The position numbers were made by a program, and so were the translations under genes. Source: Thereva unica (lineage: Eukaryota > Arthropoda > Insecta > Diptera > Therevidae). Taken from it: a DNA stretch of 64,000 nt. Positions 42,064 through 52,652 of this stretch are shown here, in pieces. Position 1 is the first letter of the stretch. The number at the start of each line of letters is the position of its first letter. The stretch is from contig OX465281.1 of the NCBI GenBank assembly GCA_949987705.1, positions 169,026,516-169,090,515 on the forward strand. The letters run 5' to 3'. Under the pieces are notes generated by a model. It was not told the DNA's origin and did not search any database. It was given only the letters and a program-made list of their open reading frames with translations.

Positions 42064-42169
42064 GTGATGCCGTACCCGCCTAGAATTTGGGGGTGAAAGC
42101 TCTTCGTCTACGTGTGCGAGGTGTTTTAGGTTTGTGTCTTGGATAAGGTGGCTTGGCGGTTGCATGAGA
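42064..42169 (+). repeat. Stray internal copy of the Polinton terminal repeat (106 bp)
   Basis: Identical or nearly so to the first 106 bp after the terminal hairpin loop of the left repeat (GTGATGCCGTACCCGC ... GGCTTGGCGGTTGCATGAGA), in the left-repeat orientation. It uses the right-end version of the hairpin arm. It lies directly at the 5' edge of the polymerase frame and supplies its upstream stop codon. Confidence 0.9.
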
Positions 42170-42326
42170 ATTAATCCTGAACAATAGCAGCAGCAACATA
42201 AAAAACGAGTGAAGTTTAATGAGATCGAGTGCCTCTTCAAATAATAAATAATCATAAGGTAATGTATTAAAATAAAAACAAAAAATATTTATTTTAATGG
42301 TTCTTTTTATTTAAAAAACTAGCGCA

Positions 42327-42695
42327 TTAATAGTCTAATTTTAACAAATATTTAAATAGTTTTTGCTGATATTTTATTTTTTTCTTCTCGGCACTTAACT
42401 CTTCCAGCGCCTCTTTATAGATGTTGATCAGCTGCTCCAGCTGCTGCAGCCTTTCCCGCCCAGCCTGCATCTCATTCTCAGCCTCCTGGAGCTGCTCCTT
42501 ACAGCGCCTTTTCCCAAGTCTCACTCTTCGGTGTTGCTGTCTGAATAATTCATTCACATTTCCACCTTGCGCCAGCAGCCTCATTAGGACGCGCAATGAA
42601 TTTTGCTGAAAATAAAAAGTAAATTAAATTAAAATTGAATTTTTATAATTATGACTATTTTAACTTACCATTCGCGGCCTCGAAACGTTCTCCAT
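42327..42695 (-). CDS. Spliced Polinton coiled-coil gene (101 aa, two exons)
   Basis: Exon 1 is 42,695-42,669 (MENVSRPRM, nine codons) and exon 2 is 42,605-42,327. The 63-nt intron has GTAAGT at its 5' end and TTTTATTTTCAG at its 3' end, and removing it keeps the frame. The product is a glutamine/leucine-rich amphipathic helix (residues about 30-95; EQLQEAENEMQAGRERLQQLEQL), predicted coiled coil. A minus-strand GATATAAAA lies about 40 bp upstream of the ATG. I do not know the family. It may pair with the terminal-protein or capsid assembly function, but that is a guess. Confidence 0.65.
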
Positions 42696-42699
42696 TGTG

Positions 42700-43690
42700 C
42701 TATGAGGATAGCATGAAGAGATCTTTTCTTTTATATCTAATATTGTTTATTTTAAAAATCATACACTAAAATCCACGTAAGAAATTCGCTAAGTTGATCA
42801 GTTTCTGAAGACTTATACCCGATCCCTTTGTTTACCTTAATATTATTCGCGGTAACCTTTACCTATTCAAAATTGTTTTTTGATTATTTTTTAGGAAACT
42901 GACCCGCGCAAAAATGCATGTTCGGGATCGAATAATTATACCGCAAGTTCGATGAGATTGCGAATCTTCGTTGTTGCTGTTGTTGTTGTTATGTGATAAG
43001 AGTTTGTGTAAAATATTTCTGTGATGGCTTTTTTGCTACATCGTAGTTTTTTTGTAATATTTGTGATTTGTGATTTTACCTTAAAGTGTTCAATTCTAAT
43101 TCATAGAAATAGAATTTATCCCGCACGTTCGGGATAATGTGAATCTTCATTGTATTATCGTTGCTGCTGCTGCTGTTGCTGATAGAAGAAGAAGAACTTA
43201 TGGGAAATGAAGGTAATTTTCAAGCTGCTGTTGTAGCAATATTTGTAATTTGGTGTTGATATTTTAATTAAAATTTCTTCGAAAGCTAAGCTTCACGAAT
43301 TTATTACCCTGAATAATAATAATAATAATATATCCGATAGCAACCCATATCATAGCTTACAGATCGCGCTGGGTTGTTGTCCAGAATAATAATAATAATA
43401 ATAATAATAAATATGTTGCTCGCCTCTAGCCAGATCTCCGCTAAAGCTGCTTCCAACAGCTTAATTTAATTCTTAGTGTTAGCAGGATCTCCGCTATTTT
43501 AATCAAGATTATCTTGAAAGTTCAGCCAGACCTCAACGAATTATTGTCAGGTATTTATATGCATTATAATTGATGAATTTTGTCTGAATCCGAGCTCACC
43601 CCCAAAGCGCAAGCGTGATAGAAAAATATGTTGAAATTGGTTGCTCCTAAAACTATGCAGCCGCGTCTCTACACCGAAGCTTAACTCAAG
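42700..43690. other. Non-coding subterminal Polinton region with microsatellites
   Basis: AT-rich, with (TGT)n at about 42,970, (GCT)n/(AGA)n near 43,165-43,195, and (AAT)n at about 43,312-43,328 and 43,386-43,409. No open frame of note outside the terminal repeat. Confidence 0.6.
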
Positions 43691-44421
43691 ACAGCCCGCA
43701 CGTAGACGAAAAGCTTTCGCAACCACCGCCACCTTATCCAAGGCACTACACCTCAACGAGCACCACATCCCAATCCCCATGGGGACCCTGCACCACATCC
43801 ATCCAAGACCCCACCTAGACCAAGAACTTTCAAGCCACCGCCACCAAATCCCATGCCACCTCCTAGCCACCTTATCCAAGCCACACAAACCTAAAACACC
43901 TCGCACACGCAGGCGAAGAGCTTTCAAGACAAATCCTATGCACCACCAAGCCACCTTATCCAGACACAAACCTAAAACACCTCGTACAAGTACACGAACA
44001 GCTTTGAACACAAGTCCCATGCATCACGAAGCCAACTTATCCAAGACACAAACCTAAAACACCTCGTACACGTAGACGAAGAACTTTCAAACCCACCACC
44101 AAGCCCCATTCCACTTCCGAGACACCTTATCCAAGACACAAACCTAAAACACCACGTACACGTAGACGAAGAGCTTTCAGACACATCCCCCAAATCCTAT
44201 GGCGGCATCGAACCACCTCATCCAAGACACAAACCTAAAACACCTCGTACACGTACACGAAGAGCTTTCAATACAAATCTCATGCAACCGCCAAGCCACC
44301 TTATCCAAGACACAAACCTAAAACACCTCGCACACGTAGACGAAGAGCTTTCACCCCCCAAATTCTAGGCGGGTACGGCATCACCTGAGAAGTGATGCCG
44401 TACCCGCCTAGCTCCACTACT
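43691..44421 (-). repeat. Polinton right terminal inverted repeat
   Basis: Reverse complement of the left repeat, including the tandem units and the terminal hairpin (arms 44,365-44,384 and 44,392-44,411, perfect 20-bp stem, 7-nt loop). It ends ...GCTCCACTACT at 44,421. Long frames within it are shadows of the repeat, present in both copies. Confidence 0.92.
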
Positions 44422-44423
44422 AA

Positions 44424-45723
44424 TATGGTATACTCAGAACATCATTAGGTCAATGGCGGCCATTTCAAGAGGGCGGATTACCATTTTCTTCGTAACCCCC
44501 TCGGCATGGGTACCAAATGAAAGAGTATGATAAGTAGAACACCATAAGCAATATAATATACTCAATTTATCCTTTGGTCCATGGCGGTCATCTCAAGAGG
44601 GCGGAGTACCATTTTCTTCACAACCCCCTCGACATGGGTATCAAATGAAAGGCATCTTAAGTCGAATGCAATAAGCAATGTCGTTTGATCCATGGCGGCC
44701 TCCTCAAGAGGGCGTGTTACCATTCTCTTCAGAACCCTTTCGACATGGGTATCAAATGAAAGGGTATGATAAGTGGATCACCATAAGCAATATGGTATAC
44801 TCAGAACATCATTAGGTCCATGGCGGCCATTTCAAGAGGGCGGATTACCATTTTCTTCGTAACCCCCTCGACATGTGTACCAAATGAAAGAGTATGATAA
44901 GTAGAACACCATAAGCAATATAATATACTCAATTTATCCTTTGGTCCATGGCGGTCATCTCAAGAAGGCGGAGTACCATTTTCTTTACAACCCCCTCGAC
45001 ATGGGTATCAAATGAAAGGCATCTTAAGTCGAATGCAATAAGCAAGGTCGTTTGATCCATGGCGGCCTCCTCAAGGAGCGTGTTACCATTCTCTTCAGAA
45101 CCCTTTCGACATGGGTATCAAATGAAAGGGTATGATAAGTGGATCACCATAAACAATATGGTATACTCAGAACATCATTAGGTCCATGGCGGCCATTTCA
45201 AGAGGGCGGATTACCATTTTCTTCGTAACCCCCTCGACATGTGTACCAAATGAAAGAGTATGATAAGTAGAACACCATTAGCAATATAATATACTCAATT
45301 TATCCTTTGGTCCATGGCGGTCATCTCAAGAGGGCGGAGTACCATTTTCTTCACAACCCCCTCGACATGGGTATCAAATGAAAGGCATCTTAAGTCGAAT
45401 GCAATAAGCAATGTCGCTTGATCCATGGCGGCCTCCTCAAGAGGGCGTGTTACCATTCTCTTCAGAATCCTTTCGACATGGGTATCAAAAGAAAGGGTAT
45501 GATAAGTAGATCACCATAAGCAATATGGTATACTCAGAACATCATTAGGTCCATGGCGGCCATTTCAAGAGGGCGGATTACCATTTTCTTCGTAACCCCC
45601 TCGACATGGGTACCAAATGAAAGAGTATGATAAGTAGAACACCATAAGCAATATAGTATACTCAATTTATCGTTTGGTCTATGGCGGCCATTTCAAGAGG
45701 GCGGATTACCATTTTCTTAACAA
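44424..45723 (+). repeat. Satellite array with 367-bp higher-order repeat
   Basis: About 3.5 copies of a 367-bp unit (starts of TATGGTATACTCAG at 44,424; 44,791; 45,157; 45,524). Each is made of three diverged subunits of about 122 bp that share TCCATGGCGG, AAGAGGGCG, TACCATT and GACATGGGTATCAAATGAAAG. Higher-order copies are much more alike than the subunits, showing recent amplification of the trimer. The array starts within 3 bp of the Polinton end. Confidence 0.93.
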
Positions 45724-46060
45724 CACCGGAGCCATTGGTTGAGCATTTCCACTTTTCGCTTTTCAGACAACAGCGAAATCAAACCCACGTACACCAAAGC
45801 CATTTCTCTTAGTATTACAAATAAGCCATTACAAATGTACATCTTTGGTATTGAAAAACCATCGAAGAAATCAAAAATTCACTTCTCAGAGTATTTACTT
45901 GCAATTTCCCCTACTGAGTCGCTTTCCTATCTGTGTATGTGTATGTTTGTCAAATTTTGAAATCGATTTTAAATTAACCATTTTAGTCAAACGGGAAAAA
46001 GTTAATAACGCGATATCAGTGTAGTGTGTAGTGTGTGCTATAAAATAGAAAAAGTTGTGA
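45724..46060. other. Region between satellite and Helitron leader
   Basis: Contains one short frame (45,739-45,960, 73 codons, MSISTFRFSDNSEIKPTYTKAIS...) that I do not recognise and cannot support as a gene, then AT-rich DNA. It may be the 5' part of the Helitron. Confidence 0.35.
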
Positions 46061-46066
46061 AATATT

Positions 46067-47045
46067 ACATAGGTAAGTGCTCATAATTTCCAGTTACAAA
46101 TTTTATCACTATTATTTTTTATAGGTATTAATAGAGAATTCTTCATTAGTGACAATTTCTGGAGAAAATTTTTTGGAAATTATATAGGTAGGTACTCGTA
46201 GTTTTCTTAAAATGACTTACACATATAATTTATTCAAGAAAACTTCTCTTTTATCATTAGACAGAAAACTAGAAATTAGGCGATTAAGGAGGCATCTTCC
46301 ATTTGATTTTAAATTAGTGTTGTCTGAGAAATCCCAAAGGAAAGGTTTTCGAAATTGCTTACGGTTAGTATAGATAAAAAGGAGGATAATAGGTTTGGAC
46401 AGAAACTGATTTAAGATTTGTTTCAAGCCTCACCAAATTTTAGAGGCAGGAGCCACCACTGTTGAAAATAGAACCAGAACAAGAAGAAAAGAAATTGTGA
46501 AGTAATATATAGGTAAGTGCTCCTAGTTTTCCCTTACATATGTCTAGTACTACGTATATTTTATTAGTATTAATAAAGAGTAGTCGATCAGAGACAAATT
46601 AGACGATTAAGGATGCATCTTCTATTTGATTTTAAACTAGTGTTATCCGAGAAATCCCAAAGTAAAGGTTTTCGAAATTACTTACGGTTAGTATAGATAA
46701 AAAGGAGGATAATAGGTTTGAACAGAAACTGATTTAAGATTTGTTTCAAGCCCCACCAAATTTTAGAGGCAGGAGCCACCACTGTTGAAAATAGAACCAG
46801 AACAAGAAGAAAAGAAATTGTGAAGTAATATATGGGTAGGTGCTCCTAGTTTTCCCTAGACACATAGCTTACTGCTAGACATTGCACCATGACGTGACAA
46901 ATGACATGACGGACTAGTAGTACAAAGGGTGACTCCTGAGCTTAGCACTACCACATAAAAAAAAAAAAAAAAAAAAAATATATCTCTAGTACTACGTATA
47001 TTTTATTAGCATTAATAAAGAGTAGTCCATTAAAGACAATTTCTG
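46067..47045 (+). repeat. Tandemly duplicated leader segment with splice-donor-like sites
   Basis: Four partial to full copies of a unit of about 325 bp. Each begins with ATAGGTAAGTGCTC or a variant (near 46,070; 46,182; 46,508; 46,832). The best copies (46,182-46,507 and 46,508-46,831) share over 200 bp, including GAGAAATCCCAAAG and CAAATTTTAGAGGCAGGAGC. The last copy is interrupted by a LINE 3' end (46,868-46,978). It sits directly upstream of the first Helitron ATG (47,048). Confidence 0.8.
46868..46978 (+). mobile_element. 3' end of a Jockey-like LINE with 22-nt poly(A)
   Basis: About 89 bp plus A22 (46,957-46,978). The sequence matches the 3' UTR of the minus-strand LINE at 27,366-27,470 (CTAGACATTGCACCATGA, GACATGACGGACT, GTAGTACAAAGGGT, CTTAG), so this is a severely 5'-truncated copy of the same family. 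It interrupts the duplicated leader repeat. The target duplication is not clear. Confidence 0.75.
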
Positions 47046-47047
47046 CT

Positions 47048-48386
47048 ATGGTCAAGCAGACAGCCACCCAAGTCAAGCGACGTCTTGAGAAGGAGAAGCG
47101 TAAATGACAAGAGAAAATTCAACAGGAATCGGAAGCGGATAAGTCTGCAAGATTAGTTAAACGGCGTAGACGAGCTGAAGAACCTCCCGATAAGCAGCCT
47201 AATGTCCATCGTGCAAATGCCAAGGAACTAATTGATCAAATCAGATCAATCGAGTCGGTGGATGCCCATTCTTCTCGAGTTGGCAATGACGCGCAACGAC
47301 GTGCTCAAGCAAGAGCAAATGAAACAGCTGATGAGCATATCTCCCGGCTCAAAAGTCAAAGAATACGACAAGCTACACTGAGAGCGAATGAGACACCCGA
47401 AGAACGTATCTCTCGCCTTGCTAGTGACGCACGTTGTCATGCTCAAACAAGAGCGATTGAGACCACCAAATCAAATCTCTCGAATGGAACAAGATCGATT
47501 GAGAAAATCTGAATTAAGAGCTAGAGAGACAAGTCAGGAACGTGAAGCAAAACTACGATGTCACCGTGAAGCTTATGCTCAACGGGTAGCTCATGAGGCA
47601 GATTTTCACGCAACTATAAACATGTTTAGCGACAAGTGCTGTGATATCTGCAAGAAAAAATGCTACGCTAATCAGGTAGTGAAATATCGTTTGATTTTGC
47701 CCAAGCCATATTTGCCACCGGAACTTGTCACTAAAAATGATTTACTTCTTTGTCATCGATGCTATAAGCACTTGAAGAGCTCAAAGAGTCATGCTCCATC
47801 CAAGGCGTATTGGAATAACTTGATTCCCGGTGATGTTCCCGATGAAATTTCGGCACTAGCTGAACCAGAACGACATTTGCTTCAGCGCATCATTCCGTAT
47901 GTCAAAGTGATAAAATTTCCAGGCAGATTTGGTCAATACGGTTTCAAAGGGCATGCAACATTATTTGCTCTAGATATCTTTGAAGTCAGCGAAAAACTAC
48001 CTGAAATACTTCCTCGATCGAGCACAGATGTAGGAATTGTTGTAGTGACGGAAACTCTAGAGAACTTGAATGCATCCAGAAATTATAATATTTCACCAGA
48101 TCGTGTCTACAAGGCTCTTGATTGGCTTATAGCAAATAACCCATTGTACAAAGATGTACGAGTAAATCGATTTGCGCGATTAAATACGCAGGATGTTATC
48201 CGCGTAATTCCAGCTCAGACACATAGACGAAACGAACCTAATGGACAAGTTACTGATGCTCCAACTTACAATGACTACATGCGAATTAATAATTTATCGC
48301 GAATCGTACGTGCTTCTTGGCATCAAGGAAATGACATTCCGGACATGCTGGACACCAATGTTTCACCATGGTTGTGGCAAATTTAA
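47048..48386 (+). pseudogene. Helitron N-terminal region (basic repeats, zinc-binding, DUF6570-like)
   Basis: ATG 47,048 opens a lysine/arginine-rich stretch with a stop (TGA) at about 47,105. It continues with repeats of the form R-A-N-E-T-x-E-x-x-x-R-L, a pattern common at the N-terminus of arthropod Helitrons. A frameshift near 47,470 leads to the second frame: Cys region FSDKCCDICKKKCYANQ ... LLCHRCYKHLK, then EPERHLLQRIIPYVKVIKFPGRFGQYGFKG, which I associate with the DUF6570 domain of Helitron proteins. The frame closes at 48,386 and overlaps the next by 19 nt. Confidence 0.75.
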
Positions 48387-49249
48387 TTCGTGCTGCTATC
48401 CTACCACCAAACCAATGGGATACAAATATTTTAAATGGCAACATGATTGAAGGAGATGGATTTTACGAATTCATTGATTTGGAAACTAGAAATCAACCAG
48501 GTGCTTTTCCAATTGATGACCGCGGCTATTTAGAAATAAGAAATCTTGATATTGTAAAAAATGGCATCCTCATGTTCGACAAGGAGTTTGTTATTGAATA
48601 TGACGATTTGAATGCCGCCTTCGCTGGCAGTTTATGTGACAGGGAAAACGATGGAATTAGTTTCCTAAATCTTAGAGCTTCGATTAACTTATTGTTCGCC
48701 GGACATAATGTTGGAATTTTAATTGCTGCTGCTGGAACATATGGTCTCATGAATTATGATAACAAGTTTTATTTCACCGATTCCCATTCATGTGGACCAA
48801 AGGGAAAAAGCGAAGCACAAAATGGAAACGCCTGTGTCATCGAATGCGATACTATTGATGAATTTCTACGTATTATCCGCCGAACTGTGCATTCAAATTC
48901 CGGTGCACAATTTTCAATTAACGCCATCAAAGTTGTCGTCAAAGAAGGAGTTGTACCAATGCAGCAACATTTAGAGTCACATCCGTTGATTCAGGTAGAT
49001 GTAGAAGTTCCTATCAAAAATGAACTAGAACCACCACCATTAGAATCGCAACTCATTCCTGTGCAAACATCTGTAATGGCACCAATTGATCACGAGCAGC
49101 CAGATGTTAATGATGAATTTGTGGAAAGCAGGAACATCACCGAAATTGTTCGAAAAACTAAGGACAATATTGTGAATGTCAATCGAGAGTTGAAAGCCGA
49201 GGAATTTTCATGGTTCTATCTTTCCATATGGAAAAAATGGCTTAAATGA
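48368..49249 (+). pseudogene. Helitron middle region with cysteine-protease-like fold
   Basis: Encodes NLIRAAILPPNQWDTNI, then G-H-N-V-G-I-L-I-A-A-A-G-T-Y-G-L-M-N-Y-D-N-K-F-Y-F-T-D-S-H-S. The strand followed by F-T-D-S-H-S is the hallmark of the herpesvirus-tegument-type (C76-like) cysteine proteases that some Helitrons carry; this is an inference from the His motif only, and the nucleophile Cys is not obvious. A proline/glutamate-rich linker follows. The frame is lost at about 49,240, where the sense continues in another frame to the Rep domain. Confidence 0.6.
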
Positions 49250-49334
49250 GGAGCGCCCGTTAACAATTACGCCTTTAGATTATTTCCAGCACCGAATTCT
49301 TGGCTCGGATACTCGTTTCCAAAGAACAGACTAT

Positions 49335-50564
49335 TTGTTTTATGCACTCTCGATGTTTGAATATCTTCGAGTGAAGTCAACAATCAATGCATGTTATAGA
49401 GCTATACGAGGACAAGAAGGTGTTGTGCAGGACCTGCATTTGCATTTAAAGAATCTCAGAGGAACAGCGTCATATTGGAGAACAGCTCATAACGAATTGA
49501 TTGCATTTATACGTTGTCTTGGTCCACCCACTTGGTTTATTACATTGAGCTGTAATGATTTGAATTGGCTTGACATGCGCAAAGCTCTTTTGATTGCAGA
49601 TGGCAGACCCGATGTAGATCCCAGCCAATTAAGTCTTGGTGAAGTGCAGCGTTTGATTGAATCATATCCCGTTGTGTTGTGTCGACATTTTTCTCGCCGT
49701 GTCGATGCGTTCATGAAGCAGATCAAACAGAATGACAGTCTCCTTAGTGGAAAAGTTATCGATTTCTGGACACGAATTGAGTTTCAGAACCGCGGAAGTC
49801 CACATGTCCACCTTGTAGTATGGATTGAAAATGCTCCATCTTTTGAAACTCCAGAAGGACTCACTTACATCGACCAAGTGATCTCATGCCGCTTGCCAAG
49901 CGAAGAACAAGATCAATATTTAAGGGCAATCATCACACGCAACCAAATTCATCATCATACCCATACATGTCACAAGAACAACTTTGATACATGTCGATTT
50001 GCTTTTCCACGCAAGCCATGCCAACAAACTCGTATTGTGCCGCCGAGTTCAGACGAGTTCATTCGAAATGGAGGACGATTCTGCACTTTAAAACGGACAA
50101 CGAATGAAAAATGGGTCAATAATTATAATCAGCAAATTCTCGGCTTCTGGAATGCCAATATGGACATACAACCATGCGGATCAAACGAATCTGTTGCTCA
50201 CTACATCGCCAAATACATTTCAAAGACGGAACCAGCAGATGTAAATGAAAGTGTAGCTCAAGCGATTCGTCAAATTCGTCGCGATGAAAATAACATTGGG
50301 AAAAAGCTCTTTAAATCATGCATGCGGATTTTGAAGGAGCGACAAGTTTCTGCATCAGAATGTGTTTATCGACTCTGCCACCTTCCACTTCGTTCTAGTT
50401 CAAGAAAGTGTGTGTTCTTGAATACAAGAAAGCCTGATCAACGATATAAAGTGCTGAGATTTCAGGATAATCAGGCAATTGGACTTTGTTCAAACATATT
50501 TGAGCGATATGTAAATCGTCCAAGGCAACAAGAGCAGAGTTTTTCCAAATATGTGCCTACTTGA
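49335..50564 (+). pseudogene. Helitron Rep (HUH endonuclease) domain
   Basis: Contains the three rolling-circle motifs: W-F-I-T-L-S-C (residues 66-72), the HUH motif HVHLVVW (157-163), and the tyrosine motif YIAKYISK (Tyr 290 and 294, two-tyrosine type). Flanking parts match Helitron_like_N (YWRTAHNELIAFIRCLGPPT). All catalytic residues are present, so the domain itself is intact. Damage is at its edges, with frameshifts before 49,335 and after 50,550. Rep nicks and joins single strands during rolling-circle transposition. Confidence 0.88.
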
Positions 50565-50687
50565 ATTTGCGATGAAATTTGAGCCATTTTATAAAACTAA
50601 ATCGGGAGATAATGAAGAAAGCATTGATGCAGAAGAGAAAGAGCCGCCAACAAACGAAGGCTCATCAAGCTGGCAAACAACACTAAA

Positions 50688-52467
50688 ATGGTAATAAGAA
50701 ATGTTCCAGCTGTTGTACGAGTGCCATTCTTTCAAATGCAGACGGATCCGGGAAATTATTTCTATAGCCTGCTCGTACAATATGTACCATTTTACTCGGA
50801 GGATGAATTAATTGATGAGCATAATAATGCACGTGAGGCTTTTCTTGCTCGAGAAGACCAATTGAAACGAACAAATGCATACCTCGAAATACATCGTGCA
50901 ATGGATAGACAACTTGAAATTGCATTCAATCAAGCACATGCTTTCAATCGTCTTGAAAATCCAGAAGAAATTGTTGAGGCAGAGCTTGAAGATGAGCTTA
51001 TTGAAAAGGCTATGACAAACGAACAGTTCCAAGATGTGTGTGCTGCAATGAATTTCCAACAGCGAGAATTATTCAACACCATTACTCGCAGAATCGAGGA
51101 CCAAATGAATGGAAGTCTGAGTCACATCAGAATGTTTGTCACCGGAGGTGCTGGAGTTGGCAAAACATTCACATTCAATGCACTAAAAGAACAGATCAAT
51201 CGCTGCTATGGTAAGAAAGCAGTTCAAATTGCCGCATTGACCGGTGTAGCGGCACGACTTGTTGGTGGAACAACGCTTCACACATTATTGAAATTACCAG
51301 TTGAGAAAGACGGAAGAGTAGTAGGAAATTTGGCACCGCTTACTGGTAACTATTTGAAGGTCTTGCGAAATCAGTGGAAGTATATCGAATTCGTGTTCAT
51401 TGATGAGATTTCCATGGTTTCATACGAAATGCTGTGCATGATCGATTCGAGATTGCGACAACTGAAAAAAAAAGGAAAATGAACCATTCGGTGGCATCAA
51501 CATTATGGTTTTTGGAGATTTCTTTCAGTTGCCACCTATCCGAGGAGCTCAGGCTTTCCACCAGCCTACAAGATTTATTCCAGCACTTCATTTGTGGAGA
51601 CTTTTCAGCCTTGTGGAGTTGACGGACAATATGCGACAACAAGGCGACATAACATTTTCGGATCTTCTGAATGCTCTACGCGTAGGTGAATTGAAGGCCC
51701 CACATTTTGGTATACTGATGTCAAAAATGTTGATAGAGCCATCTGGCGATTTTGATTTCCATAGAGCAATTCGCATATATCCAACTCGTGCACAAGTTGA
51801 TGCACACAACACCGCTGTCCTTGAACGATATCGAGCCCAAGGAGTGCGAATTTTCAGAATTCGGGCTCAGGATGTGCTGGTGAATGCGACAAGAAATGCC
51901 GACAATATAAACATGGACAACATTGTGTCAGGCGATATCAACAAGACTGGAGGATTACAAAAGGAGTTGGATATTTTCAACGGAGCGAGAGTGATGCTTC
52001 GCTCAAATATTAATATAGAGCAAGGACTTGTGAATGATGCAATGGGCAATATCACTGAAATTTCTTGGCCTTTATTCCGTCGTGATCAGATGTACGATAC
52101 CGACATTCCATCTGTTCGTATTGACTTCGGCAGAGATGGAATTCATTTGATCAAGTCGAAAACAATACAGTTTCCGGCACTACGAAACTATGGAACAATA
52201 GAACGAACACAGCTCCCATTAATACTGTGCTGGGCCTGCACAGTCCATAAAATGCAGGGATGTACAGTAGACCATGCTGTTGTACACCTGGGTTCAGCAT
52301 TATTTGCCAAAGGACAGGCATATGTCGCATTAAGTCGTGTCAGAACATTGGAAGGGTTAAGAATAGAGGAGCTCGATTGTTCAAAACTCACAGGCAAGAC
52401 ACCGTGCAATGAAGATGCATTGAAAGAGATGGACAGAATGCGAAAACTAGGACTTCCAGCAACATAA
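50688..52467 (+). pseudogene. Helitron Pif1-type helicase, one frameshift
   Basis: A SF1B helicase: Walker A GGAGVGKT (153-160 of the first frame), ALTGVAARLVGGTTLHTL (motif Ia), FIDEISMVSYEML (Walker B), then, after a frameshift, GDFFQLPPIRG, LTDNMRQQGD (motif IV), W-A-C-T-V-H-K-M-Q-G and YVALSRVRTLEGL (motif VI). The shift occurs in a run of nine A bases near 51,467-51,475, just before motif III (51,482 to 51,505), the sort of place where replication slippage or a sequencing error is common. The C-terminus ends soon after motif VI; no endonuclease follows, so it is not of the Helentron type. Confidence 0.88.
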
Positions 52468-52652
52468 GTGGATCATATTTTTTTTATAAATGAAATTGGT
52501 AACCAAAAAAGATCTGGTATTAATTTGTTTTAGAATGTTCGTTCATTTTCTACTTTTTAGTACTTGTGAGTAAAGCAGAGAAGGAAACCCAATTTTTGAC
52601 GTTATTTCATTTATGTATATAAAAAAAAAAATTATAAATAGAAGAATTTACA

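Larger units (their letters stand above)
29688..44421. mobile_element. Polinton/Maverick element, 14,734 bp
   Basis: Long terminal inverted repeats (about 730 bp) enclose a gene set diagnostic of Polintons: retroviral-type integrase, protein-primed DNA polymerase B, FtsK/HerA-type packaging ATPase, adenain-like maturation protease, penton-like and double-jelly-roll capsid proteins, plus accessory genes. Replication is expected to be protein-primed, integration by the integrase, and capsids could be formed. Two genes (PLA2-like and polymerase) carry 4-nt frameshifts, and the polymerase start is cut by a stray terminal-repeat fragment. Most other frames are intact, so decay is recent. Left and right flanking 6-mers (GATGAG, AATATG) differ, so the expected target duplication is not visible. 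Confidence 0.95.
47048..52467 (+). mobile_element. Helitron coding region (Rep/helicase), decayed
   Basis: The successive frames are collinear parts of one Helitron RepHel-type gene: zinc-binding/DUF6570-like region, protease-like region, HUH Rep, Pif1-type helicase. At least four frameshifts and one stop make it inactive. I could not identify the TC start or the hairpin-CTRR end with confidence, so only the coding span is given. The termini probably lie between 45,724 and 52,770. Confidence 0.85.

Noticed and set aside
43547..44193. Frames of 73-157 codons in the Polinton terminal repeats
   Set aside because: Both strands are open because of the tandem 60-75-bp units. The translations are low complexity and occur in both terminal repeats.
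29682..44427. 6-bp target duplication of the Polinton
   Set aside because: GATGAG and AATATG do not match, and shifting the boundary by a few bases did not help.
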